Source: Ulva prolifera (Eukaryota; Chlorophyta; Ulvophyceae; Ulvales; Ulvaceae). Taken from it: a DNA stretch of 64,000 bases. A model generated the notes under the pieces. It was not told the DNA's origin, ran no database searches, and was given only the letters and a program-made list of their open reading frames with translations. Where the stretch lies: the NCBI GenBank assembly GCA_023078555.1, contig CM041198.1, positions 11,990,874-12,054,873 on the forward strand, written 5' to 3'. Within the stretch, counting starts at the first letter, position 1; each line of letters starts with the position of its first letter. Of the stretch, positions 42,301 to 57,052 are shown one piece after another. Both the position numbers and the translations under genes were made by a program.

Positions 42301-45300
42301 TCGGCGAGGGGCGCTGCCCCCTCGCAGCCGCAGCAGAGGCGGAGCAGGCGCTAGCCCTGCTGCACGAGGCGTGCCGCGCGATGTGCGCGCTGGCGTCTGC
42401 GCTCCTGGTGCAGCCGAGCCAGCGCAGCCCAGTCGAGAAGTCGCAGCGCATGCATGGCCGCTGGCGCACCGTGTGCCACATGCTGCTCGCGGCGTACCAT
42501 GCTGTGCACTGGCGCCCCGAGAACATCACGGTGCGCCACCTACCTGCTGCCCCACCGTGTCTGTCTATATGTATGTATTCCCAATTCTAGAGGCGCGTGC
42601 AAAGGGTCGTTGGTCGCTCTTGCCGCTCCGGTACGTACCGGCATGCTGTTGCGTGATGACCAGATACCCCGATTCAGCAGTAGAGGGACACGGCCACGCA
42701 TGCATTCTGTGCCATTGAGCAGGACATGTGTGCAGACGTTCACGGGGACCTGTGGCCGGGTGACGGTGGCGCTCGAGGCGCGGCACCTGATCGCCGCGAC
42801 GCTGCAGCGCTGGGTGGTGAGCGGGAGCCCGGTGTGCCCGTTGCAGCAGATGCTGCGTGCTGGGACACGCGCTGAGGAGCCGCACAGCGCTGTCGGCCTC
42901 GCCGACGAAACCGCGGGTGGCAGCACAGCGCAGTACGTGCGCGGCTGGCACCGGCCGTCCGCCATGACAGCTGCGCTCGCGCTGCTCGGCGACATCTGCC
43001 CCCCGCCGTGGCCCTCCAACGAGGCCGTGCAGCGTGTCCGCAACATCAACGTGCCCCCCCCCCCCCCCCCCTATTTCTGCCGCACCTCTGCACCTGCCTC
43101 CGCTTCTGCGATGGTCCTTTGCACATGCGTTGAACTGCTTTCATGCTGCACGGTCCATGCCCACAACGTGCGGGCCACTATATACCCACCCCAAGACAGG
43201 TACAGCTGCACTCTGACTGCCACGCGGTAGGTGTTGCTTCTGCACCAGGCAATGGTATGCCGGGGATGCCCATCGCAAGGTCATGGAGATTCCCCCCTTG
43301 ACACCCGCATTGTGCCACCACCGCATGCATCAACGTCCAGGGCCCCCTACCAGAGGAGCGGGTTGTGCAGGCGCTGACGTTCCCGGAGCTCCGCCGCGCG
43401 GTCGCCGCGAGCTGCGACGGCGTCATGACCGACCTGCAGGCGCTCATCGGCGCAGCACGCCTGTCGCGCAGCACGGCGGCGCTGGCCGCGCTCGTGCGCG
43501 CGCTGCCGCGCGTCATCAGCTGCGCCTCCTTCATCGGCAACTTCCTGCTGGGGCCGCTGGTGCAGGACCTGCAGGCCGCGTGCGCGGCGGCGGCGGGGAC
43601 GCGGCCGCTCGCGGCGGGCCGCACGCACTCGCTGCTCGCCGTAACCGTCGCCCTCGCGCTGCACCCCCTTGGCAAGGAGACGCTGCGGGAGAACGGCCTG
43701 AGCATCGTGCTGAACGACCTACTGCACAAGATGGTGGCCGCGTGGGGCCGCGACGGCGCGTCGGACGGCGACAAGGCCTCGTACCGCGTGCTCTGCCGCC
43801 TCACTCTTGACGCGATGCGCTTCCTCTGCGACTACAAGGTGCCTCCCCCCTGCCTGTGGCCATGCAATGATGAGCTTCGACAGTCGCCCTGCTGCCTTCG
43901 CCGCCCACGTCCCGAGCCATGTGGTGCTGAGGCCCCGATGGCTTGTAACCTTGAACACTGGGCTCTCCCATCTGTCGCCATTTGTAACTGTCAAGAGACC
44001 TGAGATGCATTCGGAAAGCAATGGATGCTTTCGAGATCTCGTCAGTGATTTCAGATTCGTTCGGCCGACACTGCAACAAACAAGTTCAAATTTACCCATG
44101 CTCTGTGTGTTCGCCACTGCAGCACAGCTTTAGTGCTGTGGAAGCAGATGCTGGGGAAGCGGGTGCTTTGGATGTGTGCATGCATGAGGTCATGCGTGTG
44201 AGGGGTGCAGGTGACAATGGAGCCGAGCAAGCCGCTGGCACAGCGGCTGCAGTACGACATGCCGCCACCGAAGCACCTGTCGCAGATCACCTGTGGCCTC
44301 CTCGAGTGCCTGCCCTTCCTCGAGGGCTCCACCGGCACCGCTGCCGTCGACATCCTGCGCCTCATCATCAATGCCCCCTAGTGCGCACCCCCCCCCCCCC
44401 CCCCCATCCATCCATCCGCTGCTGCATGTTCCCAGGTGCACACCGGTGCAGCTCCAACGCCGTGTGCACACCGAGATAGATGCGTGCGAGTGCCACGGGC
44501 TGTTGCGAGGGCCTCGCCTGACATCGGCTGCGGAGTGCAGCGATCCCGTGGTGGTGGCGGCGGTGAAGGCCGGCGCGGACGCGGCGGCCACAGCGTTCAA
44601 CGAGGAAGAGCGCCGGGCCGTCGGCGGCGACGCCGCACACCTCGCCCTCACCGCCTCCTCCTCCGACACCCTGCAGTACCTCGCAGAGGAGCTCGTGCGG
44701 CGCGCCCAGCGCCTTGAGGCCCACGGCAGCCGCCGCAACGTGTCCACGGCATGCGCCGACGCCGCCGCGCTGCTGCGGCAGTGCGCAAACCTACCGTCTG
44801 ACCCCGGCAGCAAGCCGCTGGAGCACATCTCTGCGGTCGACCGCATCTCGACGGCCGCCGCGCACGCCAAGGCGGTGCATGAGAAGCATGCTGGCAGCCG
44901 GGGGGCAGACTCTTCGTTGCCATTGGACTTGGCGTCGGTGCTTGACCTGTTCGGCGGGCCCGACCATGAGTGGTTCTTGCAGCTCTTTGCGCAACGGCTG
45001 CTGCCGCAGGAGGAGCAGGGGAGCGTGGAGGTCGTGCGGCGGACTCGGCCACGCGGAGAGCCGCTCATGGCCATCCTCCCGCCAGCACTGCAGCCGCCAA
45101 ACTGGCCTCTGGCGGCCGCTGCAGCCGCGCCTCGTGTGCCGATGTCGCACACGCCCACGCCGAGCGCCCCACGGCCGCGGCCGAAAGCTGCCGCAGCGCA
45201 GCCTGCCAAGGCACCACCGGCCGCGACAGCCATCCCAGGGCTGGCCTCGGTAGACGGGGGAGCGGGTGTGGCGGGGCCGGGGGCAAAGGCGAGTCTACGT

Positions 45301-46134
45301 GCCAGCAGTGCTGCCTTGGCGGGGCCGTTTGCGGTGCCGGCACAAGGATTTGTAGACAACGGAGACCTGTACGCGGACTTTGCGGTCGACCCCGCGCCAC
45401 GGTCGTCCCTAGGGTCCAAGCGCCGGGCCAGCGCACGGTCGCGGGTCAGCAGCGACTCTGTCCCTGCCGCGTCGCGCCCAGCGAGCCAGTCTGCGTCGGC
45501 CGCGGCGGCGACACCGCCTCGGCCGGCCCCCGAGGTGCCGCCCAAGCCGTCCGCACTGGCAGCCACACCACCGGCGACTCCAGCGGCGCCGAAGCGGTTA
45601 CCTGCAGGCCTTTTGCCGGCAACCAGCCGCAGCCCCAGCAGCAAGCGCATCCCAGCAGGCCTGCTCCCGGCCAGCATGCCCAAGGGCAAACAGTCAGTCG
45701 CCTCTTCAGGGAAGGCGTCGGCCGCGGCACAGGGGCCGTCGGGGGCCGCAGCAGCAGGGCTCCCTCCGCCACCAAGTGGGCTGGCACCGCCGAGGGAAGG
45801 CCTGCCACTTTCAGACCTGCCGCCTCCGCCGCCTGTGGCCGGGCAGGTGTACTCCCGCGTGCCTGCTGCAAAGCAGGCGGCGGCTACGGCGCCGCGGCCG
45901 GCGCCGCCGCCAGCGGCCAGCAACCAGAGCACGGCTGCCGGGACCGCAATGGCAGTGGCGCCGCCGGCAGCACCCACGGCGGGTGCGGCGCCGGCTGTAC
46001 CAAGTGAGGAGCAGCTGTCGTCCATCCTGAAGGATCCGCATCGGTTGCAGGCTCTGCTGCGGCAGGACACGGCCGCGGGCAAGTTCCTGCGGCAGAGGCT
46101 GCAGAGTCTGCTGAAGCACAAGGCCTCGGGGTGA
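36345..46134 (+). CDS. VIR: VIRILIZER/VIRMA homologue, scaffold of the m6A methyltransferase complex; 5' end unresolved
   Basis: Very large nuclear protein that scaffolds the mRNA N6-adenosine methyltransferase complex. Twelve phase-consistent exons: 36345-36633, 36694-37193, 37325-37390, 37444-39639, 40306-40407, 40615-40746, 41086-41382, 41454-42530, 42736-43050, 43341-43838, 44211-44380, 44541-46134, about 2,411 residues. Support: N-terminal module (TFLQVFIRDG ... DTFILCGRFESLTFRAVGAL) comparable to the start of plant VIR; long helical-repeat regions; late motif NGDLYADFAVDPAP before a basic KRRASARSR, parallel to DDLYQRGLEDKFWWE/KRK of plants; and a C-terminal helix (LSSILKDPHRLQALLRQDTA) like the plant SPEAIQALLSDRDKL ending. 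About 500 residues of acidic low complexity sit in exon 37444-39639. The motif KR[LI]PAGLLPA occurs twice near the end. First coding exon(s) not found. Confidence 0.75.
40491..40505. repeat. G15 homopolymer in a VIRILIZER intron
   Basis: Run of 15 G on the sense strand, 83 nt after the donor at 40408. Confidence 0.9.
43054..43071. repeat. C18 homopolymer at the 5' end of a VIRILIZER intron
   Basis: The intron beginning at 43051 reads GTG and then enters a run of 18 C. Confidence 0.9.
44388..44405. repeat. C18 homopolymer at the 5' end of a VIRILIZER intron
   Basis: Starts seven bases after the GTGCGC donor at 44381 and is followed by a short ATCC repeat. Confidence 0.9.
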
Positions 46135-46607
46135 TGGTGGCGGCACGCTGCAGCACCGGCCATGGCCTGAGCGGCGTTGGCCGCTGCGGATTGGTTGGTA
46201 TGGCGATTAGAGCACCTGGTCCGGGGACCTGTGCGATGCGTGTGCATGCATCTTCGATATTGTTGAAGCGCTGGTGTTATGCTCTCAACACACATGGCCA
46301 TAGGTGGGCATCCGTCTGTATTCTTTTGCGGCTGGCGTTGTGTGACTTGATTGAATTGGGCTTGCATGTCTGTTAAGCTCACGGCGTGTTCAATGCTCAT
46401 GGAGTTGTGATACAATTGGTTGACAGTGTTGTATCTGGTGAGATTTGATGACAATACAGGTGAGCAAAGTAAGCTCTCAGTAGCAAGCCCATGGCGTGTA
46501 GGTCCTATTCGAAAATTTTCGGGAGTTCTTGTTCAGAAATGACTGTCCCCTGGACAGAGTTCTAATCTCTCGCTGCGCAGTTCGGGCTGTGTAGGCTGTC
46601 TTCGCGC
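46135..46607. other. Convergent intergenic region
   Basis: 473 bp between the VIRILIZER stop and the TenA stop. It should contain both 3' UTRs; no coding frame is supported. Confidence 0.6.
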
Positions 46608-47554
46608 TTAGCAAGGCCACACCGTCCCTCGATAAGGTCCATCCCAGAACATGTACTCCATTCGACTCGCAGACAGGAAGTGGCCTTTGCAGGCTTCCTT
46701 CTGCTGCACTGTCAATGTAGCAGCTATCGCGTTCATCATATCTAGCACCTCATGTACAGTCTTGTCAAAGTCCTCACCCCCGTACACATCAATCCATGCC
46801 TGGTACTTCTCGTTTGGGGAGCCCTGGACCTTCAAGTACTGCCCTACATGCTGATAGATCCAGTAGCATGGCAGCACAGCCGCAACACCTGCACGGCAAC
46901 GTGGCACTTGATGGAGGGAAAAGAGGCGAACATTTCAGACGCTCATGAGAGTGGGGTTGACGAAATTAAAAAAGAACAAAATCAAGGCTGTTGTCAGAGC
47001 ACGCCGGGCAGACCTTCGTGGAATGGGCGGGTGGAAGCAATGGATGAAAGGAAGTGCGTGTATGTGAAGCAGGGGGGCTGCATCTCAGCAGCATCCACTG
47101 CAGCTTCGTCAATTCCCCACTGCTGCAGAAGGGTGCCATGCAGGCTCAACTCTTCTTGGTAGATGGTCATCGCCGATCGAGTGAACACTTGCGCATGGCT
47201 ACGCTCGTGTGCCTTGCTCGCCAGGACATTGAGATTCTGTGCGTACGTGTGCAGGTACTTGTGATCTTGCACTATATACTCCCTGCACGCAGCCTGGCCC
47301 TTAGGTGTGCTTGTAAATGTGGCGGCATGGCCGGCTGAAGACTGCACTCCGGCGCACAGAACAGTTCATGCAGCCTTCCATGATACAGAGCCAAGTTTAC
47401 ATGTGCATCGAGTGGGCCACCTGAAGATGTCCTCTTTCAGGGAGCCATCCAGTAGTCCAATTATAAATGGATGTTGTTTGATCTGATCGATGACTCCCGG
47501 GCTGATGCAGGCCCACAGCTCATCAGTGAACGACACTCCTCCGTCAGCTGCCAT
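46608..47554 (-). CDS. TenA/THI-4 family protein (thiaminase II, aminopyrimidine salvage)
   Basis: Helical TenA_C-type enzyme that in characterised members hydrolyses amino-HMP or related thiamin breakdown products. Exons 47554-47421, 47282-47014 and 46888-46608 join in phase to 227 aa, the usual length. Motifs: FTDELWACI, LLDGSLKEDIFREYIVQDHK (the conserved F-x-x-Y-I-x-Q-D), PCFTYTHFLSSIA, GVAAVLPCYWIYQHVGQYLK with the catalytic-type Cys, and YQAWIDVYGGEDFDKTV. The ATG at 47554 (MAADGGVSFTDEL) begins right before the domain. The frame stays open upstream (to about 47704), and an alternative 5' exon could add a targeting peptide. Divergent from the amidase gene. Confidence 0.87.
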
Positions 47555-48549
47555 GTTGCTGATGGGCGAGTGTGCTTGTGAGAGCAGTTCACTGCTGCCA
47601 GGCAGCAGCAGGGCCTTCGTGGTGTTTGCAACCTGCACCCGAACAGATGCCTGTGGAAATTTTGCCGTGACATGATAGGCGGCGCGCACAATTACTTCCA
47701 CCACCTTCTGTATGTATCAAAATGCAGGGCTCCATTGCGTCGTGTTGGCTACGACTGGCTATGACCTGAGTGACATTCAGACAGGACGCTGCCGAACGAC
47801 AGCGTCCGCTGCAAACCAGACTGGTCGGGCCAATGAGCTGGTAGCTTCAGCAAGCAGCGTACGTTTCCGTTGTGTATCAGACGGACCTACAGTACCGCAA
47901 AGATCGACACGGATGAAAGCGCTGGCTGTGCACACGTGGCGATAAACACTGCTCCAGATCCTCAACTCCTGCACCGGCATGCATGATCGTCCAGGTTACC
48001 GAGGCTGATGAAGGCTGTACTCAGTCACACATGCAGGGACACTGTTCATCTTGCCATAATGGACAGGCCGCCTGCGCGAACGCATGTGTATACAGTCTGT
48101 GTCGCCGCTCCTGGCCACGAACGCGATTCTGTTGTCAGCTTTAGGAAGGCCTCAGTAGAGGCTCAAATTCAAGGCCACAGCAGAGTACAGACGTTGAAGT
48201 GTCCTGCTGCTATCCAATTCAGAGAGACTGCCCGACCGTGATCCTGTGGTGCGTTACGGAACAGCATGTAGAGGCGAACGTTGCTTTGCACATGCGGTAT
48301 CGAGGCCCCGTCCAAATGGTTTGAACTCGCTTATGTATTCAGTGTGGGTATCTATGTGACCAAGTCGTGCGATCGTAGCTGTTCGGCTGGAGGGCATGCG
48401 CGTGGCGACCTGTGCTGCAGACATGGCCCGAACAAAAGCCACACCGCGTCTTTGCCGGGCGCCTGTGTAGAATTTCGATGACCTTGCATTCAGTCTGCGC
48501 AAATTGTGTGTGTATCGTTGCGCAGGCACTCACCAGATCAGCCAGCGCA
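47555..48549. other. Divergent upstream region of TenA and the amidase
   Basis: About 1 kb with no supported gene. It should hold both promoters and possibly a 5' extension of the TenA gene up to about 47704. Confidence 0.5.
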
Positions 48550-51224
<2,675 letters not shown>

Positions 51225-51812
51225 GGCCAGCCCGAGCCACAGGTTGGGGGCCATGGCGTGGCTGGATCCGGGGCTGCATGCTGGTGTGGGCTGTGCGACA
51301 AAGGCAACGGGCGCCAGCTGACAATGCGTGCGCTGCCGTGGCCCTTGCGCAGGCTCGGGCGCATGCGCCACGTAGGCAAGGTAAGTAGAGCGCTGGAGTA
51401 GAGCCGTGGCAGGGAACTGCCGTCGCAATTGAGTTTGTAGCGCCAGGCATAGTCTGTCATGTGAAGAAATCTGAGGCAGGTGTGCCTGCTGGTGTAACTG
51501 CCAGCTAGCAGGGCCATGGTGCTAAGGGCATACACCCCCCCCGCACACTTGACGACAGCGGGGTGGACCCCCCACACACCAACGCATCCTCGTCCGGTGC
51601 CACCAAGCACCAGACTCTACAAGACCAACCATGCATTGCGAAGTACAAGCAGCCACGGTGACATTCAGGCATGCATACTTACATGACCAGATGGCTGATA
51701 AGAAGCAATGTGGCACTGCGGCCAGCACAGTTCGCTGATGCTGCTACGGTCGTGTATGGACGAAGCTGACGAACGCTGTATGCACGAGCATGACGCTTGC
51801 GTCCCTCAGGCC
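51225..51812. other. Convergent intergenic region
   Basis: Between the stops of the amidase and the NOL9/GRC3 gene. TGTAA at 51493-51497 (plus) and at 51683-51679 (minus) fit the two transcripts. No coding frame is supported. Confidence 0.6.
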
Positions 51813-54199
51813 TCACTGCTGGCCGGCGCGCACGAGGTTGCGGCGGCTCTTCATCGCGCTGCCGCCGCTGCCGTCGGTCGTGAGGCAGTGCAGGCTCAGG
51901 TACGGACTCGTGTGGCCGTCGGCACCGAGGATGCCCTTGGCCACGTCCAGCACGCACACGCCCAGCGCGCCGACGCCCTGCAGCGCCTCCAGCGGCGCCG
52001 GCGTGTGGATGTATGCCACGCCTCCGGCCCCGGCGTGCGGGTCCACCGCGTGCACGAGGCCGAGCCCGCATGTGAGGGGTGGGTCGTTCACTAATGCATC
52101 CTGCACATGCATGTCCACATACCAGCGCCGCAGAGCACCTCGAGCATGCCGCTTCGACATCTCTGGATGTGAAGCCACGGGTATGCCGAAAATGACAGCT
52201 TCCTGGGGCGCAGATCGGGTACAGCTGCGCACGCACAGTGGCACACATGTGGCAGTGGGGAGCGTGTGGGTGGCTGGGCCGCACCCGTAGTGACTCGGGC
52301 GAGTGCGAGGGGTCGCAGCGCAGCAGGCCGACCAGGGAGCCGCTCAGAACGGCGCCCACGGGCGAGTCGCCCCAGCCCTCAAACATCGGCACCGTGTGCA
52401 CGGCCGCAAGGTCCACCGCCAGCGGCGGGCACGCACACAGCTCCCCCGCAGTCTGCGCCACGCGGCCGAGTGCCGCCCGCTCTGCGACCGCGGCCGCCGT
52501 GCGCGGGCCGCCGCCGCCGCGTGCCTGCAGCGTTGCGAGCGCCCAGGCGTGCAGCCGCGCAGCGCGCTCCTCTGTCGCGGAGTGTGCCTGTGCCCTGGGC
52601 GCATCCCCGGCCTGAGACGACGCCATGGCAATGCCCGGCAGGCAGTGGTAACCCAGGCCTTTGACCTCTGCATGCATGCTGGCGGTGGAGGCGCCTCGGG
52701 TGCGTACACCACCCGCAGCCCGATGAGTGCGTGCAAGACGTGGCTACGGCACAGCCGCCGCCGACAGGCCTCTGCGGTGAGGTCTGCAATGATGAGAAGA
52801 CTCCTGTGCTGCACTCACGTGTCAGGGTGGGACGGCCGGCGCGGCTACCAGGGTCGAGGCATCAAGACACTTGCTGCGCCGCAGCTGGCATATCTGACAT
52901 GAAAAGCAGCCGGTACAGGGGCGCAGCAATTCGGGGGGTGGCGCACCCTCGCCGATCCACGACGTGCCTGCCGGGACATCTCGAACGGGGTTGCCAGACT
53001 GGAGAGTGAAGACGCGACATGGCTGCGTGGCCAGCACGACGTCGCGCAGCAGCGACAGCCCGAACCCTTTCACCCAGCCCATCGTGTTGACTACCACTGG
53101 CACCGGCGCTCCACCTGCATGCCACCTGCGCTGGCACACGCAACCAACCAGCCACAGCGAGACACTGTATCAGCAAGCGCGATGGCACCGCACTCATATC
53201 GCCCAGGTGGCTAGGTGTGATCATTCAGGAGGGGTAAGGCTGCAAGGCCACTGGTACGGGCGGTGCGTGTGTGCGTGTGTGTGTGCGGCATGGTGTTCGG
53301 GGGCACCGCAGCACCCCGTGGCGGGGCGGTGGCTGAGGGGGGAAGCGAGCCTTGCTCGGTGCGGCTGACGTGCAGCTGGTGCAGCTTCCGCACGGCGTTG
53401 AGGTATGTGATGGGGTTGTTCTGGGGGGAGGTGTCGCCGATGAGGATGCTGTCGTCTGGCTGCCGCAGCATGAGGTGGGCGGGCAGCAGCAGCGGGCTGC
53501 GGAGGGTGGTCAGCGAGACGAGGCCGGCCGGCCCGAACTGCGGCTGCCCGCAATCGGCCTCCAGCAGGGCCACTGCCGCATGCTGCTGCAGGAGCGTGTT
53601 ACAGAGAGTGCGTGCAAGGGTGCTCTTGCCGCTCTTCTTCGGCCCGCAGATGATGTACGTGGGCGTCGGAAGGCTGCCTGCCTCTGCAGTCACCTCGTGG
53701 AGAGCCTGCACACGAATGCTGCACTCAGCATGTGGAGGTGCCCAGCTTGGTGTAGTTCGAATTGCGTGCCCTGGCAGTATGCTGACACTGGGCTCTGCAG
53801 TGCCTGTGTAAGTACTGCCCTGCAGGGCACGCCAGCCCATCGGGCCGCAGGATGCCAGCCTCAGGCAAACCACTAGAGGAGCACCTGGTCCCATTCTTCG
53901 ACGGTGTCGAGCTCTTCCATGAGTGCGTCGAGATCCGAGACTTCCTGTGTGACTTGGCAGCCAGGGACCAACGCTGTCAGTGTGAAAGACGCTGTGCCCA
54001 GGTGAGCCTGCGCCATCACCAGTGGAACACTGACATCTTTCACAGGAACGGCCAGGCGGCAGAAGAGGGTTGATTTAGAGGTAGCAAACATTATAGGGCC
54101 CTGCTTACTCGTGACGGTGGCCCCTCGGACGGCCAGAGCACCTGCCTGCACACTGAGCTCAAAGCAGCCAGCTGCATACAGCAGAGCACCATGGGGCAT
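51813..54199 (-). CDS. NOL9: GRC3/NOL9-type polynucleotide 5'-hydroxyl kinase
   Basis: Nucleolar CLP1_P-family RNA kinase that phosphorylates cleaved pre-rRNA ends during 60S ribosome biogenesis. Exons 54199-53885, 53705-53315, 53114 to about 52900, 52611-52285 and 52100-51813. The N-terminal part includes KQGPIMFATSKSTLFCRLAV. The kinase core has Walker A GPKKSGKSTLARTL, the acidic strand LLEADCGQPQFGPAGLVSLT, DTSPQNNPITYLNAVRKL, and after an intron VPVVVNTMGWVKGFGLSLL. The C-terminal part has VPMFEGWGDSPVGAVLSGSL, VGLLRC and CGLGLVHAVDPHAGAGGV, as in NOL9. The 3' end of the third exon and the true start (54199 or upstream) are not settled. It is divergent from the enolase gene. Confidence 0.84.
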
Positions 54200-55159
54200 C
54201 CGTGCTTGCCATTTCTGAGATGCGCCATCATAGCTGCAAGCAACACATGGTTACACAGGCAGCTGACCCAGGACTGCTGCTCGTGCAAGTGTGCTGAATT
54301 GCTCAGCCGCAGCACGAGAGTTGTACACACGTCAGGGACAGTCGGTGGGCCTTTTGGGCATCAGGCGGCCCCGTCCCGTCACGTTGAGAAGCTTCTAGAT
54401 CAAGTGCTGTGCGCTTCTTGCGCTTCATCTGGACAGAAGGGAGCGCCGACCGCGTGTAGCCGAAACAGGGGAACAGGCTCTTCGGGCAGGCGCCCGATAC
54501 GTACTTGCTTACGTTACGTGGAAAGGTCTAATCATGAGATGCGTGAGTGAAACAGCCTTCAGCGCTGTTGCCATGTATATGCCGATGCTTTGGAGCGCGT
54601 AAATGGTGATTGACGCCTGCGGCAATACACGCAGTATGTCGCTGCGTCGCGATGCGTTGTTAGGGCATGCGGATCGGATTCCTCACGATTGGTCTACCCA
54701 TGTGAAATGACGATTTTTCATTGGAAGCATGGGTTCGCCTCAAGAAGATCCGTTCAGGCGTGGATGCGGTGCCACCATTCCGATATGGTCAACTGGTTCC
54801 GGGGGCTTCGGCCTTCTGGCGTGCACAGCTGTCAGCCCCAGTCATGCCAGGCCGTCAGTACTGTCCGCGCGGCAGCAATTTCCCTTGCCAATTTGTCGCT
54901 CTCGCGCCTTGTCTGCGCCCGGGCTTGCGCCCGAATTGTAGCCGTCATTCCAATCACATGAATGGTTGGCGTTGGCATTTCGAGATAGCGAAATTGCACA
55001 GCGATGCATCCGCCGCGCTATTCGTCGGCGGGGGCTAGACAGCCCGGACGTAAAAAAGCGATGACAATTACAGCGTGTCAGTCACATTGCTGATGTTATA
55101 GGCCCGAACTTCGTAAGTCACAGAATATCCGAGTGTTTCGACCACGCACCGCCACAAAC
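54200..55159. promoter_or_regulatory. Divergent upstream region of NOL9 and enolase
   Basis: 960 bp with no supported coding frame. It must carry the promoters of both genes. No distinct element beyond scattered AT-richer patches was identified. Confidence 0.4.
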
Positions 55160-56854
55160 ATGTCCGTCCAGGAGTACCTCGACCAGCACGACGTGCAGAA
55201 GCACGTCGAGAAGCTGATTAATGCTTGTGTGGCAAGTAAGCCTGAGGAGCCGCTCTCCTTCATGGCAAAGGAGCTGCAGAGCATGACCCCGGCTGAGATC
55301 ACGGAGGTCAAAGGCCGCATGATCATTGATTCCCGGGGCAACCCCACCGTGGAGGCGGACGTGCACACGCACAAGGGCATGTTCAGGGCCGCTGTGCCTT
55401 CCGGAGCATCAACGGGTGTGTACGAGGCTGTGGAGCTGCGCGACGGTGACAAGGCGGTGTACATGGGCAAGGGCGTGACCAAGGCCGTCGACAACATCAA
55501 CACCATCATTGCGCCTGCACTGAAGGGCAAGAACCCCGTAGAGCAGACTGAGATCGACAACTACATGATCAAGGAGCTTGACGGCACCAGCAACAAGGAG
55601 AAGCTCGGTGCCAACGCCATCCTGGCCGTGTCCCTGGCAGTGTGCAAGGCTGGAGCAGCCGAAAAGGGAATTCCCCTGTGGAAGCACATCGCACAGCTTG
55701 CCGGCAACCCCAAGCCAAGTCTGCCTGTGCCGTCGTTCAACATCATCAACGGTGGATCTCATGCTGGCAATGCTCTGGCCATGCAAGAGTTCATGATCCT
55801 GCCAGTGGGTGCCAAGTCATTCTCCGAAGCTATGCGCATGGGATGCGAGGTGTACCACAACCTCAAGGCCGTCATCAAGTCTAAATACGGTCAAGACGCC
55901 TGCAACGTCGGCGACGAAGGTGGCTTTGCACCAAACATTGGCTCGAACGATGAAGGGCTGAAGCTGGTCAACGAAGCCATCGCCAAGGCTGGCTATGAGG
56001 GCAAGGTCAAGATCGGCATGGACGTCGCTGCTTCCGAGTTCTACACCGAAGACAAGATGTACGACCTTGACTTCAAGACCAAGGACAACGATGGCTCCCA
56101 GAAGAAGACGGGAGCACAGATGCAGGACATGTACAAGGGCTTCTGCGAGAACTACCCCGTCATCTCCATCGAGGATCCCTTCGACCAGGTGTGGCCGCGC
56201 AACTTGCCCTACGTATTGTTCTAGCTGCGACCCATGTGGCCCACTTGACTTGCCATTGCCCACCTCTCAAGCCCCCGTATCACTCCCTGAGTTCTCCGTG
56301 GCCCGCTTTGTGTCTGCACCTGCCTTGACCGATGCCAATCTGTGCCCAGTGTTGCCCTATCGTCACAACCCATGTGGCACCAGTGGGCTCGCGTGGACGT
56401 GCCTGCTGGCAGTGCCGCCCAATCTAACTGAGGGTCCCGTGTGCAGGACGACTGGGAGGCGTACACCGCTCTCACAACCGACAACGTCTGCCAGGTCGTC
56501 GGCGATGACCTGCTCGTGACCAACCCCGAGCGCGTTCAGACCGCCATCGACAAGAAGGCGTGCAATGCGCTGCTGCTCAAGGTCAACCAGATCGGCAGTG
56601 TCACGGAGAGCATCATGGCGGTGCGCATGAGCAAGGAGGCCGGCTGGGGCGTCATGGCGTCACACCGCTCCGGCGAGACAGAGGACTCCTTCATCGCAGA
56701 CCTCGCGGTCGGCCTCTCCACCGGCCAGATCAAGACCGGCGCACCCTGCCGCTCGGAGCGCCTCGCCAAGTACAACCAGCTGCTGCGCATCGAGGAGGAG
56801 CTTGGGGACGAGGCGGTGTACGCTGGTGACAACTACCGCCACATCGCCTGGTAG
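55160..56854 (+). CDS. ENO: Enolase with N-terminal extension
   Basis: 2-phosphoglycerate dehydratase of glycolysis. Two exons (55160-56188, 56447-56854), 478 aa, against about 436 for typical enolases; the extra ~42 residues ([20 protein letters not shown] ...) resemble the leader of plant ENO3-type enolases. Catalytic and metal residues are all present in recognisable blocks: [90 protein letters not shown] and [20 protein letters not shown]. The land-plant pentapeptide insertion (EWGWC type) is absent: the loop reads [19 protein letters not shown] lies 124 nt past the stop. No clear organelle-targeting signal, so cytosolic is the default; the leader could have another role. Confidence 0.96.
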
Positions 56855-57052
56855 GCAGCGGGCGGCGGCCAGGGCGATACATCACCGGGTGGATGTATGA
56901 TGCATTATGTTGTTGGACTGGAGCAGCTGCCTCTGTGCGCCGTTTGGGCACCTTGACATTTGACACCATGTCGTGGCTGTAAATCATGTGTTGCTTGCAG
57001 CAGAACGAAGTGAGCTGATTGTCGTGGGGTTACACGTCACGGGAGAGCTGTT

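Noticed and set aside
44190-46454. 754-codon minus-strand frame opposite the VIRILIZER tail
   Set aside because: GC-rich low-complexity coding sequence leaves the antisense frame open. Composition is Ala/Ser/Gly/Arg with no domain, while the plus frame has family motifs and in-phase introns.
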